From: Frateuria_A yonginensis
Lineage (GTDB): Bacteria > Pseudomonadota > Gammaproteobacteria > Xanthomonadales > Rhodanobacteraceae
Reading direction: 5' to 3'
NCBI RefSeq assembly: GCF_037137055.1
Contig: NZ_JBBBNY010000003.1
Location: forward strand, 124,001 to 188,000
DNA: 64,000 nucleotides
The notes under the pieces were generated by a model. It worked only from the letters and a program-made list of their open reading frames with translations, did not search any database and was not told where the DNA came from. The position numbers and the translations under genes were made by a program. This document shows, piece after piece, positions 44,773-53,187 of the stretch; position 1 is the first letter of the stretch, and every line of letters starts with the position of its first letter.

Positions 44773-46080
44773 TCAGTTGGACTTGAGTTGCCAGGCCGGC
44801 TGGACCTGCGCGGCCCGCCAGGTGGGATAGAACGCGGCCAGCAGGGTGGCCAGCACCGCGACGACGAGGGTGAGGACCACCAGCTTGACGTCGAGCGTGG
44901 CCAGGCGGGCGATCTGCTCGTCGAACACCCAGCCCACGCCGAGCACGCCGAGGCCGGTCAGCAGCAGCCCCAGTGCGCCGCCGGTCAGGCCCACCGTGCC
45001 CGCCTCCATCAGGAACTGCGTGTAGATCTCCCGGCGCGAGGCGCCCAGCGCGCGGCGCACGCCGATCTCCGGGGCGCGGCGCATGAACTTTGCCAGCAGC
45101 AGGCCGATCGTGTTGACCAGGCAGATCAGCAGAAAGCCGAGCGACACCAGCAGCGAGATCTTCGACTCCGGCGGCACCACCTTGTTGAAGTCCAGCCACT
45201 CGGTGACGTTGCGCAGGCGCACGTTCGGCGCCCACTTGAAGCGGCCGGCGCGCTGCTGCTCGGCGGCGTAGCCGGTGAGCCAGCGCTTGTAGGCTTGCGC
45301 GTCGGCCGTGGTCGGCAGCTCGGCCCAGTACTCGATCCAGATGCATTCGGAGTGCAGCCAGTTGTCCCAGCCGGGCCCCGGGGTGTCGTTGCAGTTGTTG
45401 TTGCCCGCCGAGGGCATCTGCAGGTCGACCGCGCGGGTGAAGGGAATGAACAGGCCGATCGGGTCGCCGAAGCCGCCGGTGTTCACCGGGTCGAAGAACA
45501 ACGGCTGCGGGTCCCACTCGTCGATCACGCCAGTGATCCGGTAGTCGTGGCCATCGATGTTGATCGTGCGACCGACGCTGTTGGCGCCGTTGAACAGCTT
45601 GTCGTTGAGCTTCTTGCCGATCACCACTACCGCGGCGCGCGCATCGTCCTGCGCCTGGGTCCAGGGGCCGCCGTAGAGGAACGGCACGTCGAACATGGCG
45701 AACGCGTCGCCGTACCAGGCATAGCTGTTCTCCTCGATCGGCAAGCGGCTGGCATCGGCCGGGATTACCGAGGGCGCGATCGGATACAGCGCGGTCTGGC
45801 GCTTGGCCTTGTGGGCCTGCATGAAGGCTATCGCGTCGGTGTAGTTGATCGCGCTGGGCGGCTCGCCGTGGTCCAGGTCCTCCGGCTTCCAGTTGGCGAT
45901 CTGCACCGCGTAGAGCTGGTCGGACTTCTGCGGGATCGGGTTGTTGGAAGTGGCGCGGAACACCGAGTAGGTGATCATCGAGGCGGCCACGCCGAAGCCG
46001 ATCGCCATCACCATCAGCGCGGTCAGCAGCGGGTTGCGGCGAAGACTGCGCAGGCCAAGCTGGAAGTAGTAGGCGAACAT
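44773..46080 (-). CDS. FtsX/MacB-type ABC permease, type A (pair 1)
   Basis: The first permease of the array after the ATPase gene in transcription order. 435 residues: MFAYYFQLGLRSLRRNPLLT start, first membrane segment ALMVMAIGFGVAASMITYSV, periplasmic domain to about residue 305, then three membrane segments. Coupling motif PEIGVRRALGASRREIYTQF; C-terminus PAWQLKSN. The cysteine pair is at 230 and 246 (NNNCNDTPG and HSECIWIE). The MFAYY start is preferred over an upstream ATG that would read through a REP-like element. Confidence 0.9.
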   Translation of the reverse strand: MFAYYFQLGLRSLRRNPLLTALMVMAIGFGVAASMITYSVFRATSNNPIPQKSDQLYAVQIANWKPEDLDHGEPPSAINYTDAIAFMQAHKAKRQTALYPIAPSVIPADASRLPIEENSYAWYGDAFAMFDVPFLYGGPWTQAQDDARAAVVVIGKKLNDKLFNGANSVGRTINIDGHDYRITGVIDEWDPQPLFFDPVNTGGFGDPIGLFIPFTRAVDLQMPSAGNNNCNDTPGPGWDNWLHSECIWIEYWAELPTTADAQAYKRWLTGYAAEQQRAGRFKWAPNVRLRNVTEWLDFNKVVPPESKISLLVSLGFLLICLVNTIGLLLAKFMRRAPEIGVRRALGASRREIYTQFLMEAGTVGLTGGALGLLLTGLGVLGVGWVFDEQIARLATLDVKLVVLTLVVAVLATLLAAFYPTWRAAQVQPAWQLKSN

Positions 46081-46110
46081 CGGTCGGGCCCTGTGTAGAT
46101 GTCGTGTGCC

Positions 46111-46188
46111 GTGGGAGCGGCTGCTCGCGTGCTCGGTCTTGATGCCTCGACGAAGGAAAGGCATCGCGAGCGAGCTCGCTCCTGCGGG
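46111..46188. repeat. REP-like inverted repeat, copy 6
   Basis: The left arm GTGGGAGCGGCTGCTCGCG (46111-46129) and right arm CATCGCGAGCGAGCTCGCTC (46162-46181) followed by CTGCGGG are inverted. It lies between the ABC ATPase gene and the first permease, so the ten permeases are separated from the ATPase by a hairpin element. Confidence 0.8.
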
Positions 46189-46197
46189 TCTGCCGGC

Positions 46198-46911
46198 TCA
46201 GGCGTCGGCGGTGCGCGCCACGTGCGCGTGGAAGCGCGGATCCTCCGCGAGGTCCACCACCTGGCCGTCGATGATGTGCACGTTGCGCTGGGCGCGGGCG
46301 GCCAGCTCCGGATCGTGGGTCACCATCACGATGGTGGCGCCTTCGCGGTGGATCTCCTCCAGCAGTTCCATCACGCCGCGGGCCATCTGGGTGTCCAGGT
46401 TGCCGGTGGGCTCGTCCGCCAGCAGCAGCCTTGGCGAGCCGGCGAGCGCACGGGCGATCGCCACGCGCTGCTGCTGGCCGCCGGAGAGTTCGGCCGGATA
46501 GTGCTTGGCGCGCGAGGCCAGGCCCACGCGCTCGAGCGCGTCCATGATCCGCTGCTTGCGCTCGGCCGCCTTCATGCCGCGGTAGCGCAGCGGCACCTCG
46601 ACGTTGTCGTAGACGTTGAGGTCGGGGATCAGGTTGAACGCCTGGAAGATGAAGCCGATCTTCTCGTTGCGGATCCTCGAGCGGGCGTTGTCGTTGAGGT
46701 TGCTCACCTCCACGCCATCCAGGTGGTACTGGCCGCCGGTGAAGGTCTCCAGCAGGCCGGCGATGGTGAGGAAGGTGGTCTTGCCCGAACCCGAGGGGCC
46801 GGTCACGGCGACGAACTCGCCTTCCTTCACGTCGATGTTGAAATCGCGCAGGGCGTAGGTCTCCACCACTTCGGTGCGGTAGACCTTGGACAGGTGGGTC
46901 ATCTTCAGCAT
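46198..46911 (-). CDS. MacB/LolD-type ABC transporter ATP-binding protein
   Basis: The only ATPase of the cluster, 237 residues. Motifs in order: Walker A TGPSGSGKTT near residue 38, the Q-loop in GFIFQAFNLIP, signature LSGGQQQR, Walker B LLLADEPTGNLD and switch histidine in VMVTHDPE. The VYDNVEVPLRYRGM segment is typical of the MacB/LolD/FtsE-like export subfamily. It should pair with FtsX-type permeases such as the ten encoded downstream. The start is MLKMTHLSKVY; the M at residue 4 is an alternative. Confidence 0.95.
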   Translation of the reverse strand: MLKMTHLSKVYRTEVVETYALRDFNIDVKEGEFVAVTGPSGSGKTTFLTIAGLLETFTGGQYHLDGVEVSNLNDNARSRIRNEKIGFIFQAFNLIPDLNVYDNVEVPLRYRGMKAAERKQRIMDALERVGLASRAKHYPAELSGGQQQRVAIARALAGSPRLLLADEPTGNLDTQMARGVMELLEEIHREGATIVMVTHDPELAARAQRNVHIIDGQVVDLAEDPRFHAHVARTADA

Positions 46912-46951
46912 GGTTACGTCCTTCGGTGGTGGTGTCGGGCTTGCTGCTGCC

Positions 46952-46970
46952 CCTCCCCTTCGCGGGGAGG
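46952..46970. repeat. CTCCC/GGGAG-type hairpin
   Basis: CCTCCCC at 46952-46958 pairs with GGGGAGG at 46964-46970 around TTCGC. It lies in the 68-base gap between the membrane fusion protein and ATPase genes. Confidence 0.55.
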
Positions 46971-46979
46971 AGCGGGTCG

Positions 46980-48251
46980 TCAGTCGCTGATCGCGACCTT
47001 GGCGGCGTCCTTGAAGTTGTCGGTGCCGGAGATCACGATCTTGTCGCCTTCCTTCAGGCCGTCCAGGATCTCGACCTTGTCGATGCTGCTGGCGCCGACG
47101 CGGATGGGCTTCTTCTCGGCGATGCCGTCGTGCACGACGTAGGCGTAGTTGCCGCCGGATTCGTCGACGAACGAGCCGCGCTGCACGGTCAGCACGTTGT
47201 CGCGCTTGTCGAGCAGGATGCGCACCGACAGGCGCTGGTTCTGGCGCAGCTGCTTGGGTGTGGCACCGTCGAAGCGCAGGCGGGCCGCCACTTCGCCGTT
47301 GACCACTTCGGGCGAGATCGCGCTGACGATGCCCTTCCAGGTGTGGCCGTTGCCGGTGATCTCGCCGGTCATGCCGATGCCGAGGTCGCGCGCGAAGCTC
47401 TCGGGCACCTGCATTTCCACCTCCAGCGCGGAGAGGTCGATCACGCTGAGCAGCTTGGCGTCCTTGGCCACCGTCGCGCGCTCGGCGATGAACAGCTGGC
47501 CGACCTGGCCGTCGACCGGCGACTTCACGTTGAGGTCGTCGACCTGGCGCTGCAGGTCCTTGACCAGCAGCACCTGGCGCTCGTGCGCGAGCTTCTTGGA
47601 CTGGATGTCGAAGTTCAGGCTCTCGTTGTCCATCCCCAGGTCCGCCTTGGCGTGCTGGGTGGTGAGCTTGGCCTTCTGCAGGGTGTCCTTGGCGCGGTCC
47701 ACGTCCATGCCCGAAACGGCGCCCTGCTTGAACGCCTTCTCGTTGCGGGCCAGATCGCGCTCGGCCGCCTGCTGGTCGATCAGCGCGTTGTCGTAGGCCT
47801 TCTGCAGCTCGCCGCGACGCTTGCGCGCTTCGATCTGCGCGCGCATGTACTCCACTTCCATGGCGTCGGCATTGGATTGCTCCTGCAGCAGCTTGTTGGT
47901 GAGCTCGGGGCTGTCGATCACCGCCAGCACCTGGCCCTTCTTCACGGTGTCGCCGGCGTGCACCTTGAGCGTGACCGCGCCACCGGAGGTGGCGTACAAG
48001 GTGGGGCTGACCGCCGCCACCACCTTGCCCTCGGCGGCGATGTCGCGCACGAACGGGCCGCGCTCCACGGTGGCGAAGGAAAGCCGCGAGGCGCTGACCG
48101 AGGCGTCGGCCGAGAACAGTCGCATCGCGGTCGGCATGGCCAGGCCGAGCGCGACGAGCACGGCCACGCCGATGCCGATCAGCAGCAGCTGGCGCTTGCG
48201 GTTGGGTTTGACCTCGACCAGGCGGTCTTGGGCGGAAGTATCGCGGATCAT
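46980..48251 (-). CDS. HlyD/MacA-type periplasmic membrane fusion protein
   Basis: A 423-residue adaptor with a cytoplasmic start, one membrane anchor at about 22-42 (QLLLIGIGVAVLVALGLAMP), a lipoyl-like half (GGAVTLKVHAGDTVKKGQVL), a long coiled coil (about 110-240) and the second lipoyl half (LNVKSPVDGQVGQLF). Beta-barrel and membrane-proximal domains follow. It should bridge the ABC permeases to an outer-membrane TolC-type channel, none of which is encoded here. It is the first gene of the operon after the sigma-54 promoter. Confidence 0.93.
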   Translation of the reverse strand: MIRDTSAQDRLVEVKPNRKRQLLLIGIGVAVLVALGLAMPTAMRLFSADASVSASRLSFATVERGPFVRDIAAEGKVVAAVSPTLYATSGGAVTLKVHAGDTVKKGQVLAVIDSPELTNKLLQEQSNADAMEVEYMRAQIEARKRRGELQKAYDNALIDQQAAERDLARNEKAFKQGAVSGMDVDRAKDTLQKAKLTTQHAKADLGMDNESLNFDIQSKKLAHERQVLLVKDLQRQVDDLNVKSPVDGQVGQLFIAERATVAKDAKLLSVIDLSALEVEMQVPESFARDLGIGMTGEITGNGHTWKGIVSAISPEVVNGEVAARLRFDGATPKQLRQNQRLSVRILLDKRDNVLTVQRGSFVDESGGNYAYVVHDGIAEKKPIRVGASSIDKVEILDGLKEGDKIVISGTDNFKDAAKVAISD

Positions 48252-48295
48252 CGTGCTGTCCCTGGCCGCGCAGGAAAGCGGCCCCGGGTACCGTC

Positions 48296-48311
48296 AGCAA
48301 GCCGCGTGCCA
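48296..48311 (-). promoter_or_regulatory. Sigma-54 (-24/-12) promoter of the exporter operon
   Basis: Read on the minus strand, 48311-48296 is TGGCACGCGGCTTGCT. It matches the consensus TGGCACG-N4-TTGC at every defined position with correct spacing. Transcription would start near 48284, about 33 bases before the fusion-protein ATG. The NtrC-type regulator encoded in the same cluster is the obvious activator. Confidence 0.88.
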
Positions 48312-48351
48312 AGCGGCGGATCCGCGCTCCGTGGGGATTCCCGGCGTCACC

Positions 48352-48391
48352 TGTCGTGTCCGCGGACACCCGGACACGGACAGCCCGGACA
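48352..48391 (-). promoter_or_regulatory. Candidate upstream activating site for the NtrC-type regulator
   Basis: A perfect 14-base palindrome, GTGTCCGCGGACAC at 48356-48369, is followed by three more GGACA half-sites (plus-strand 48372-48376, 48378-48382 and 48387-48391). The palindrome centre is about 51 bases beyond the -24 element, or near -78 from the expected start. That is the usual place for an enhancer bound by an NtrC-family regulator. Confidence 0.6.
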
Positions 48392-48471
48392 GGCCACGAC
48401 CGGCAGCGCCCGCTTCCACCACGGGCGGAACACGCGGTGGGCGGGCAGGCGCCGGCCTGCCGTCCGAAGCG

Positions 48472-49452
48472 TCAGGCCGTGACCGGCCCGACCGCGCGCT
48501 CGATGCGCTGCTTGATCACCGCGTCGATGCGCGGCAACACCGCCAGCGCGCCGAGGTTCTGCTCGAGCTGCTCGCGCCGGCTCGCACCGAGCAGCACGGT
48601 GGACACGTGCGGGTGGGTCAGGCACCAGGCCAGCGCGAGCTGGGCCTGCGTCACGCCGAGCTCGGCGGCGATCGGCGCGAGCTGGCGCACGCGCTCCACC
48701 TGCTCGCGCCCCGGGCCGAGCACGCTCTCGCGCAGCCATTCGTAGCCGGGCTGGGCCAGCCGCGAGTCGTCCGGGATGCCGTCGTTGTACTTGCCGCTCA
48801 GCAGGCCGGAGGCCAGCGGCGACCAGACCGTGGTGCCCATGCCGTAGCGCTCGTACAGCGGCTTGTACTCGCGCTCCACGCGGTCGCGGTGCAGCAGGTT
48901 GTATTGCGGTTGCTCCGCGACCGGGGCATAGCAGTGGTTCTCGCGCGCGATCCGGTGCGCCTCGGCAATGGCCTCGGCCGGCCATTCGCTGGTACCCCAG
49001 TACAGCACCTTGCCCTGGCGTACCAGCGTGTCCATCGCCGCCACGGTTTCCTCGATCGGGGTTTCCGGGTCGGGACGGTGGCAGAAGTACAGGTCGAGAT
49101 GGTCGACCCGCAGGCGCTGCAGCGCCTGGTGGCATGCCTCGATCACGTGCTTGCGCGAGAGCCCGCGCTGGGTCGGCTTGGGGCTCTCCACCGCGCCGAA
49201 GAACACCTTGCTCGACACGCAGTAGCCGTCGCGCGGAAAGCGCAGATCCGCCAGCACGTCCCCCATCAGCCGCTCGGCCTCGCCTGCGTTGTAGGTCTCG
49301 GCGTTGTCGAAGAAGTTGATGCCGTGGTCGTAGGCCAGCGCCAGCAGGTCGCGCGCCTCGCCGCGTCCGACCTGTCGACCGAAGGTGACCCATGCGCCGA
49401 ACGACAGCGCGGACAGCTGCAGGCCGGTGCGGCCGAGACGGCGGTAGAGCAT
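48472..49452 (-). CDS. Aldo/keto reductase (voltage-gated potassium channel beta-like)
   Basis: A 326-residue NADPH-dependent oxidoreductase of the AKR superfamily. Catalytic residues are visible: Asp and Tyr in FDNAETYNAGEAE, Lys in VSSKVFFG and His in LYFCHRPDP. The NADPH-binding C-terminal part contains VLLGASRREQLEQNL. YRRLGRTGLQLSALSFGAW at the start and the YWGTSEWPAEAI segment match the Kv-beta/YghZ-type subgroup. The ATG at 49452 gives the normal family length. Its physiological substrate is unknown. The sigma-54 site lies just beyond its 3' end. Confidence 0.93.
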   Translation of the reverse strand: MLYRRLGRTGLQLSALSFGAWVTFGRQVGRGEARDLLALAYDHGINFFDNAETYNAGEAERLMGDVLADLRFPRDGYCVSSKVFFGAVESPKPTQRGLSRKHVIEACHQALQRLRVDHLDLYFCHRPDPETPIEETVAAMDTLVRQGKVLYWGTSEWPAEAIAEAHRIARENHCYAPVAEQPQYNLLHRDRVEREYKPLYERYGMGTTVWSPLASGLLSGKYNDGIPDDSRLAQPGYEWLRESVLGPGREQVERVRQLAPIAAELGVTQAQLALAWCLTHPHVSTVLLGASRREQLEQNLGALAVLPRIDAVIKQRIERAVGPVTA

Positions 49453-49557
49453 GACGCGACTCCTGCTCGGGACGGGAAGGAGGGGTGGAGTAGACATCAG
49501 CGATCCTGAAAGGCGCATGAGGCCGCTTGAGGACTGCGAGCGCACAGAGGTTCACTT

Positions 49558-52500
49558 TCAGCACGCAACCGATCTGGCGTGCTCGAGCATGGCTTTCAGC
49601 CGGCGGGTGTACATCTCCGCCTGCTCCCGGGTGTAGAAGCCCGCCTGCCCGTAGTCCCCTTCCCTGATGTTCACGCCGGCCAGATTCGGGCTCGACCTTG
49701 CTATATGCCACATGAACACGCCGGCCAGGCCCATCCGCCGCACGTGGTCCTGGATGCGCAGAGTGCACAGGACGCTATCGGCGATCACCGCCAACCCGAC
49801 GGTCGTGTTGCCCAGAGGGCATGCACTGCGGACCGTGATCGAACTCCACCGGAGCCGCAGCAGGAACAGTTCCCGCACGACCCGCGCGTTGCCCACGGCG
49901 GGCGCCAGGGCAGGAGCCAGCAGGATGCCGTGCTCCAGCGGGTTGATCTTTCTGCCCTCCAGCAAGGCGTTGCAGCGCTCGCTCCAGGAGGCCCCCGGTG
50001 CCACGAGGTGGTGTTCGGTCTCCGTGAACTCCCGCTTCTCCAGGGCGGGCAGACCGAGGCGCAACTCGCAGAAGCTCACGAACGGCTTGCCGTACATGGC
50101 CGAACCGGCGGCCCAGGCGATGCGGAACATGGGGGACCAGCTCCATTGCCGGAAAGCGTTGAGCCAGCCTCGGTTGTCCGGGTGGTCCCAGGCGTGCTCG
50201 AGATCCAGGTCGTGGTAGACCGACTCCATCAGCTGGACAAGCTCCTGGCAGAAATAGAAGCAGGCACGGAAGTCCTTGTCGTTCGGCAGGGTGGTCAGCG
50301 GCCAGGCGGTGCGTGCCGGTACGGTCCGCATCATGTCGTCCCACGCGGGATAGAGGTGGGCATCCAGGGCGGAAAGAGAGGGCTCCCGCCGGAGCTTGGC
50401 GAACAGCGATGCCATGGCATGGGCGTGGCGGGAGAAATGCGCGTCCATGCCTTTGAGCGGTGCGACCCAGTGGTACTGCAGCTCCCGCAAGAGGGAGTCC
50501 CGCAGGTCGGACCTGGCCAGACCGAAGCCTTGCATCGGTCGCGCGACCGCGCGGCTTTCGGAAGTGACTCGCTCGATCACCTGGCGGAAAGCGCCGGCTG
50601 CGATGTCCCGCCCCAGCCGCCGGTAGCTCTCGAACTGCGCCTCGTCGAAGTACTGGTCCGCGGTCGACTCGTGGGGAAAGCTCGGATGCGTGCGTGCGTA
50701 GTACGCGATGTCGGCCGATTCGTTTCCGGTCAAGGACGGCTTGATGTAGAACAGCACGCCCCCCGGCTTGCCGCGCTCGTATTCGATGCGCCCGATCGCG
50801 CAGTGCCGCCGGGAGAGTCCATCCGGCCCGCAGCGCAGGTCGGACACGTCAATGTCGATGATGCAGCCGAAATCGGTGCGGCATTTCTGGATGGCGTTGC
50901 CCAGATCGGCGAAGCAGCGGTCCGGGTCGGCGCTGCCGTCAACGCAAAGGATGAACCCGCACCGGCGCCTCACCAATTCGTATATGCCCAGGTTTTCGAA
51001 GTGCCCGCCATCGGAAAGATAGAGGTAATCGCCCTCTTCCCGAGTCCGACCGAGCATCTCGCGCACCAGCCACTCGCCGTAGAAGGTGATCTGCGGCGCC
51101 TTCTTCCTCACCGCCCGGTCCCTGGCGACGGGATTGGGCAACCACCAGCCCAGACGCGCATCGAACAGGGTGAGCAGCAGCGTCACCGCCGGCGAGCTGT
51201 GGTAGCCCATGTTCGGACTCACCGCCGCGCCGGAAATGGCCAGTGCACTGCCGAGCATGAGGGTCTGCGAAAGGAAAGCGTTGCCAGCGTGGCCTTCTTC
51301 CGGCGGGCAGGGAGGCTGCGGAACGCTCCTGTCGCCGATGGGTGTCGCGGCGGAATGCGAGGGCGGCGGCACGTAGCCGCAATACCCCGGCGTGAACACG
51401 AAGGAGGCGGCCTTCCTGTCCTGCCAGTCCAACTGCTTGGTGTCCACCAGGTTGAGCGTGGCGCAGATCAACGGGTAAAGCGGGCGGGCGCCGTCCCTGT
51501 CCCGCGGTCCCTCGGCCACGCGCGCCAGCAGCATGTCGTCGTCCGGGTCGAAGTTGGTCGTCGGCTCGGGCTTTCGCCTGTCGTTGCTGGCCCCCAGATA
51601 GCAACGAACGAGCCGGTTGCGATAGAACGCGTTCATGCTGAACTCGTTCACATCGATGGCGATGCCGAAAAGCGCCCATACGGCCAGTGCACCATCGAAA
51701 GCGAGCACGGTCGCCAGCCTGCCGCGCCCGATAGCGAGGTCTTCCAGCGTGCGCAGGTCGGGAAAGGCCAGACAGTGCTCCGTGCAACTCCCGGCAAGCA
51801 CGTTCAGGCTCGTCATCGTCGCCCAACTGATCGCCACGATCAGGCCGACGAGGAACACCGCCGGCGCGGCCCGCGCCAGAAGCCTTACCGCGATGAAGCG
51901 GCTCTTCGGGCTGGAACTCTTCTTGCTGTAAGCGGCAAAGACGCCCATCCCCGTCGTGAGGACCCAGGTACCTACCGATACCCAGTTGACGGTGACGCCG
52001 GCGACCCTCGCCATCCCCCTGGGGAGATAAAGCACAAGAAGCAGGATCGTCGCTGAACCGACGATCACGGCCGCAGCCTTCCCGGCCACGCGTGCCCATA
52101 TCTCCCGCTGCAGGTCGGTCAGTGCCGGACCGGCGAGCCCCACGTGCACGATGCCGGTGAGCATGACTCCGGCCAACACACAGGTGGGCCCGAACGTGAT
52201 GATGTTCCACAGTCCGTTGTGGTACCAGCGACTTGTCCATGTCTGCAGCCCGACCAGCAGTGGGCCGGCCAGTGTCGCAGCCGCGATCGTGGCCAGCACA
52301 AACCGCGCGAACGGATGACGAAGGGTGGCCTGATCGAGGCCCCCCTTCGTCCGACGCGTGCGCCCGCCAAAGGCACTGACGAGCCAGAGCGACCAGATCG
52401 CGAAGTAGCAACCGGAAATGGTCGCCATCAAGGCCACGCCTTGGGGCCCGTGCCGGCCTCCCCACAAGCCGAGCGCACAGAGCACCGCCGCCATCGCGAC

Positions 52501-52794
52501 CAGGTACACGATGACCAGCGCCTGGGCCAGCACGGTGTTGTTCGGTTGCTCGGTCACCGGGCCGCCATGCGGGTTCGAAAGCGGAGGTGCGGCTGTCGCC
52601 TCGGTTCCACTGATGAAGTGCAGGAGAGAGGCCGCGGCGACGGCGCAGACCCCGGCACTGAGGAGGCAGATAGCGGTGTGGCCCGCCAATGCCAGGAGGA
52701 AGGGATAGAGCACCAGGGGCAACAGGCTCAGCGCGACGGCCAGTGTAAGCGGCCACTTAGTTTGCCGAATCGGGACACTTGCTTTGCAAGGCAA
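49558..52794 (-). pseudogene. Patatin-like phospholipase family membrane protein, 5'-truncated
   Basis: About 1078 residues remain. About ten membrane segments occupy roughly residues 15-400. A C-terminal region follows with the family signatures ISGAAVSPNMGYHSSPAVT, LGWWLPNP and YLSDGGHFENLGIYELVRRR, where the DGG aspartate is the catalytic acid of patatins. The N-terminal patatin half with the GxSxG nucleophile, expected before the membrane segments, is missing. The frame has no ATG or GTG near its start: it opens with a TTG after a TAA four codons upstream (52807-52809). I infer that insertion of the neighbouring element cut the gene; a low-level functional product is possible. Confidence 0.75.
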
Positions 52795-52839
52795 GCGACC
52801 AGGCGCTTAAAGGGTGTTTGAAGACCATCAAAAGGGGCA
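52744..52839. other. Junction between truncated host gene and prophage genes
   Basis: The change from host to prophage sequence lies here. From 52743 the plus strand reads GTGTAAGCGGCCACTTAG, and a TG dinucleotide at 52744-52745 would suit the terminus of a Mu-like or IS21-like element, which end in TG...CA. An imperfect inverted pair, CTTGCTTTGC/GCAAGGCAAG, lies at about 52778-52796. The exact boundary cannot be fixed from one end. Confidence 0.35.
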
Positions 52840-53136
52840 TCACTCGATGGCCCAAACGCCGAGGCGGCGCTCGTCGGAGCGGGCGATCAGCTCCTGGAGT
52901 CTGGCCAGCGTCTCGTCCTCGTAGTCGGGCACCCTGATCCACAGCGTGGGAAGCGGCTGGGTGACCTCCGGTTCGGTGTCCCGGTGATACAGGCGGCCCA
53001 GGCGACGATCCGGCCTCAGCGGCACGTAAGACCGGTCTCCGGCGGTGGCCGAGACCACCCGGTACCGATCAAGAAGCTCAGGGGTAACCTCCTCCTCTCC
53101 CACTTCGAGGTCCTGGTCACTGGTGTAATTCGGCAT
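52840..53136 (-). CDS. Hypothetical prophage protein (98 aa)
   Basis: A short acidic protein (MPNYTSDQDLEVGEEEVTPE start; WIRVPDYEDETLARLQELIA near the end). A strong GGAGGGGA ribosome-binding site precedes its ATG. I do not recognise the family. It is the last gene of the prophage transcript before the host junction. Such terminal positions often hold accessory genes carried by the phage, but no function can be assigned. Confidence 0.6.
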   Translation of the reverse strand: MPNYTSDQDLEVGEEEVTPELLDRYRVVSATAGDRSYVPLRPDRRLGRLYHRDTEPEVTQPLPTLWIRVPDYEDETLARLQELIARSDERRLGVWAIE

Positions 53137-53187
53137 GGCTCCCCTCCGTAGTAAGTCCGAGGCGAAGGATACGCTGAACAGACGCCG

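Noticed and set aside
32699..46080. Lantibiotic-type (BceAB) or LolCDE lipoprotein exporter as identity of the permease array
   Set aside because: BceB permeases have ten membrane segments and LolC/E come as one pair near lolD; these have four segments, a separate fusion protein and five pairs.
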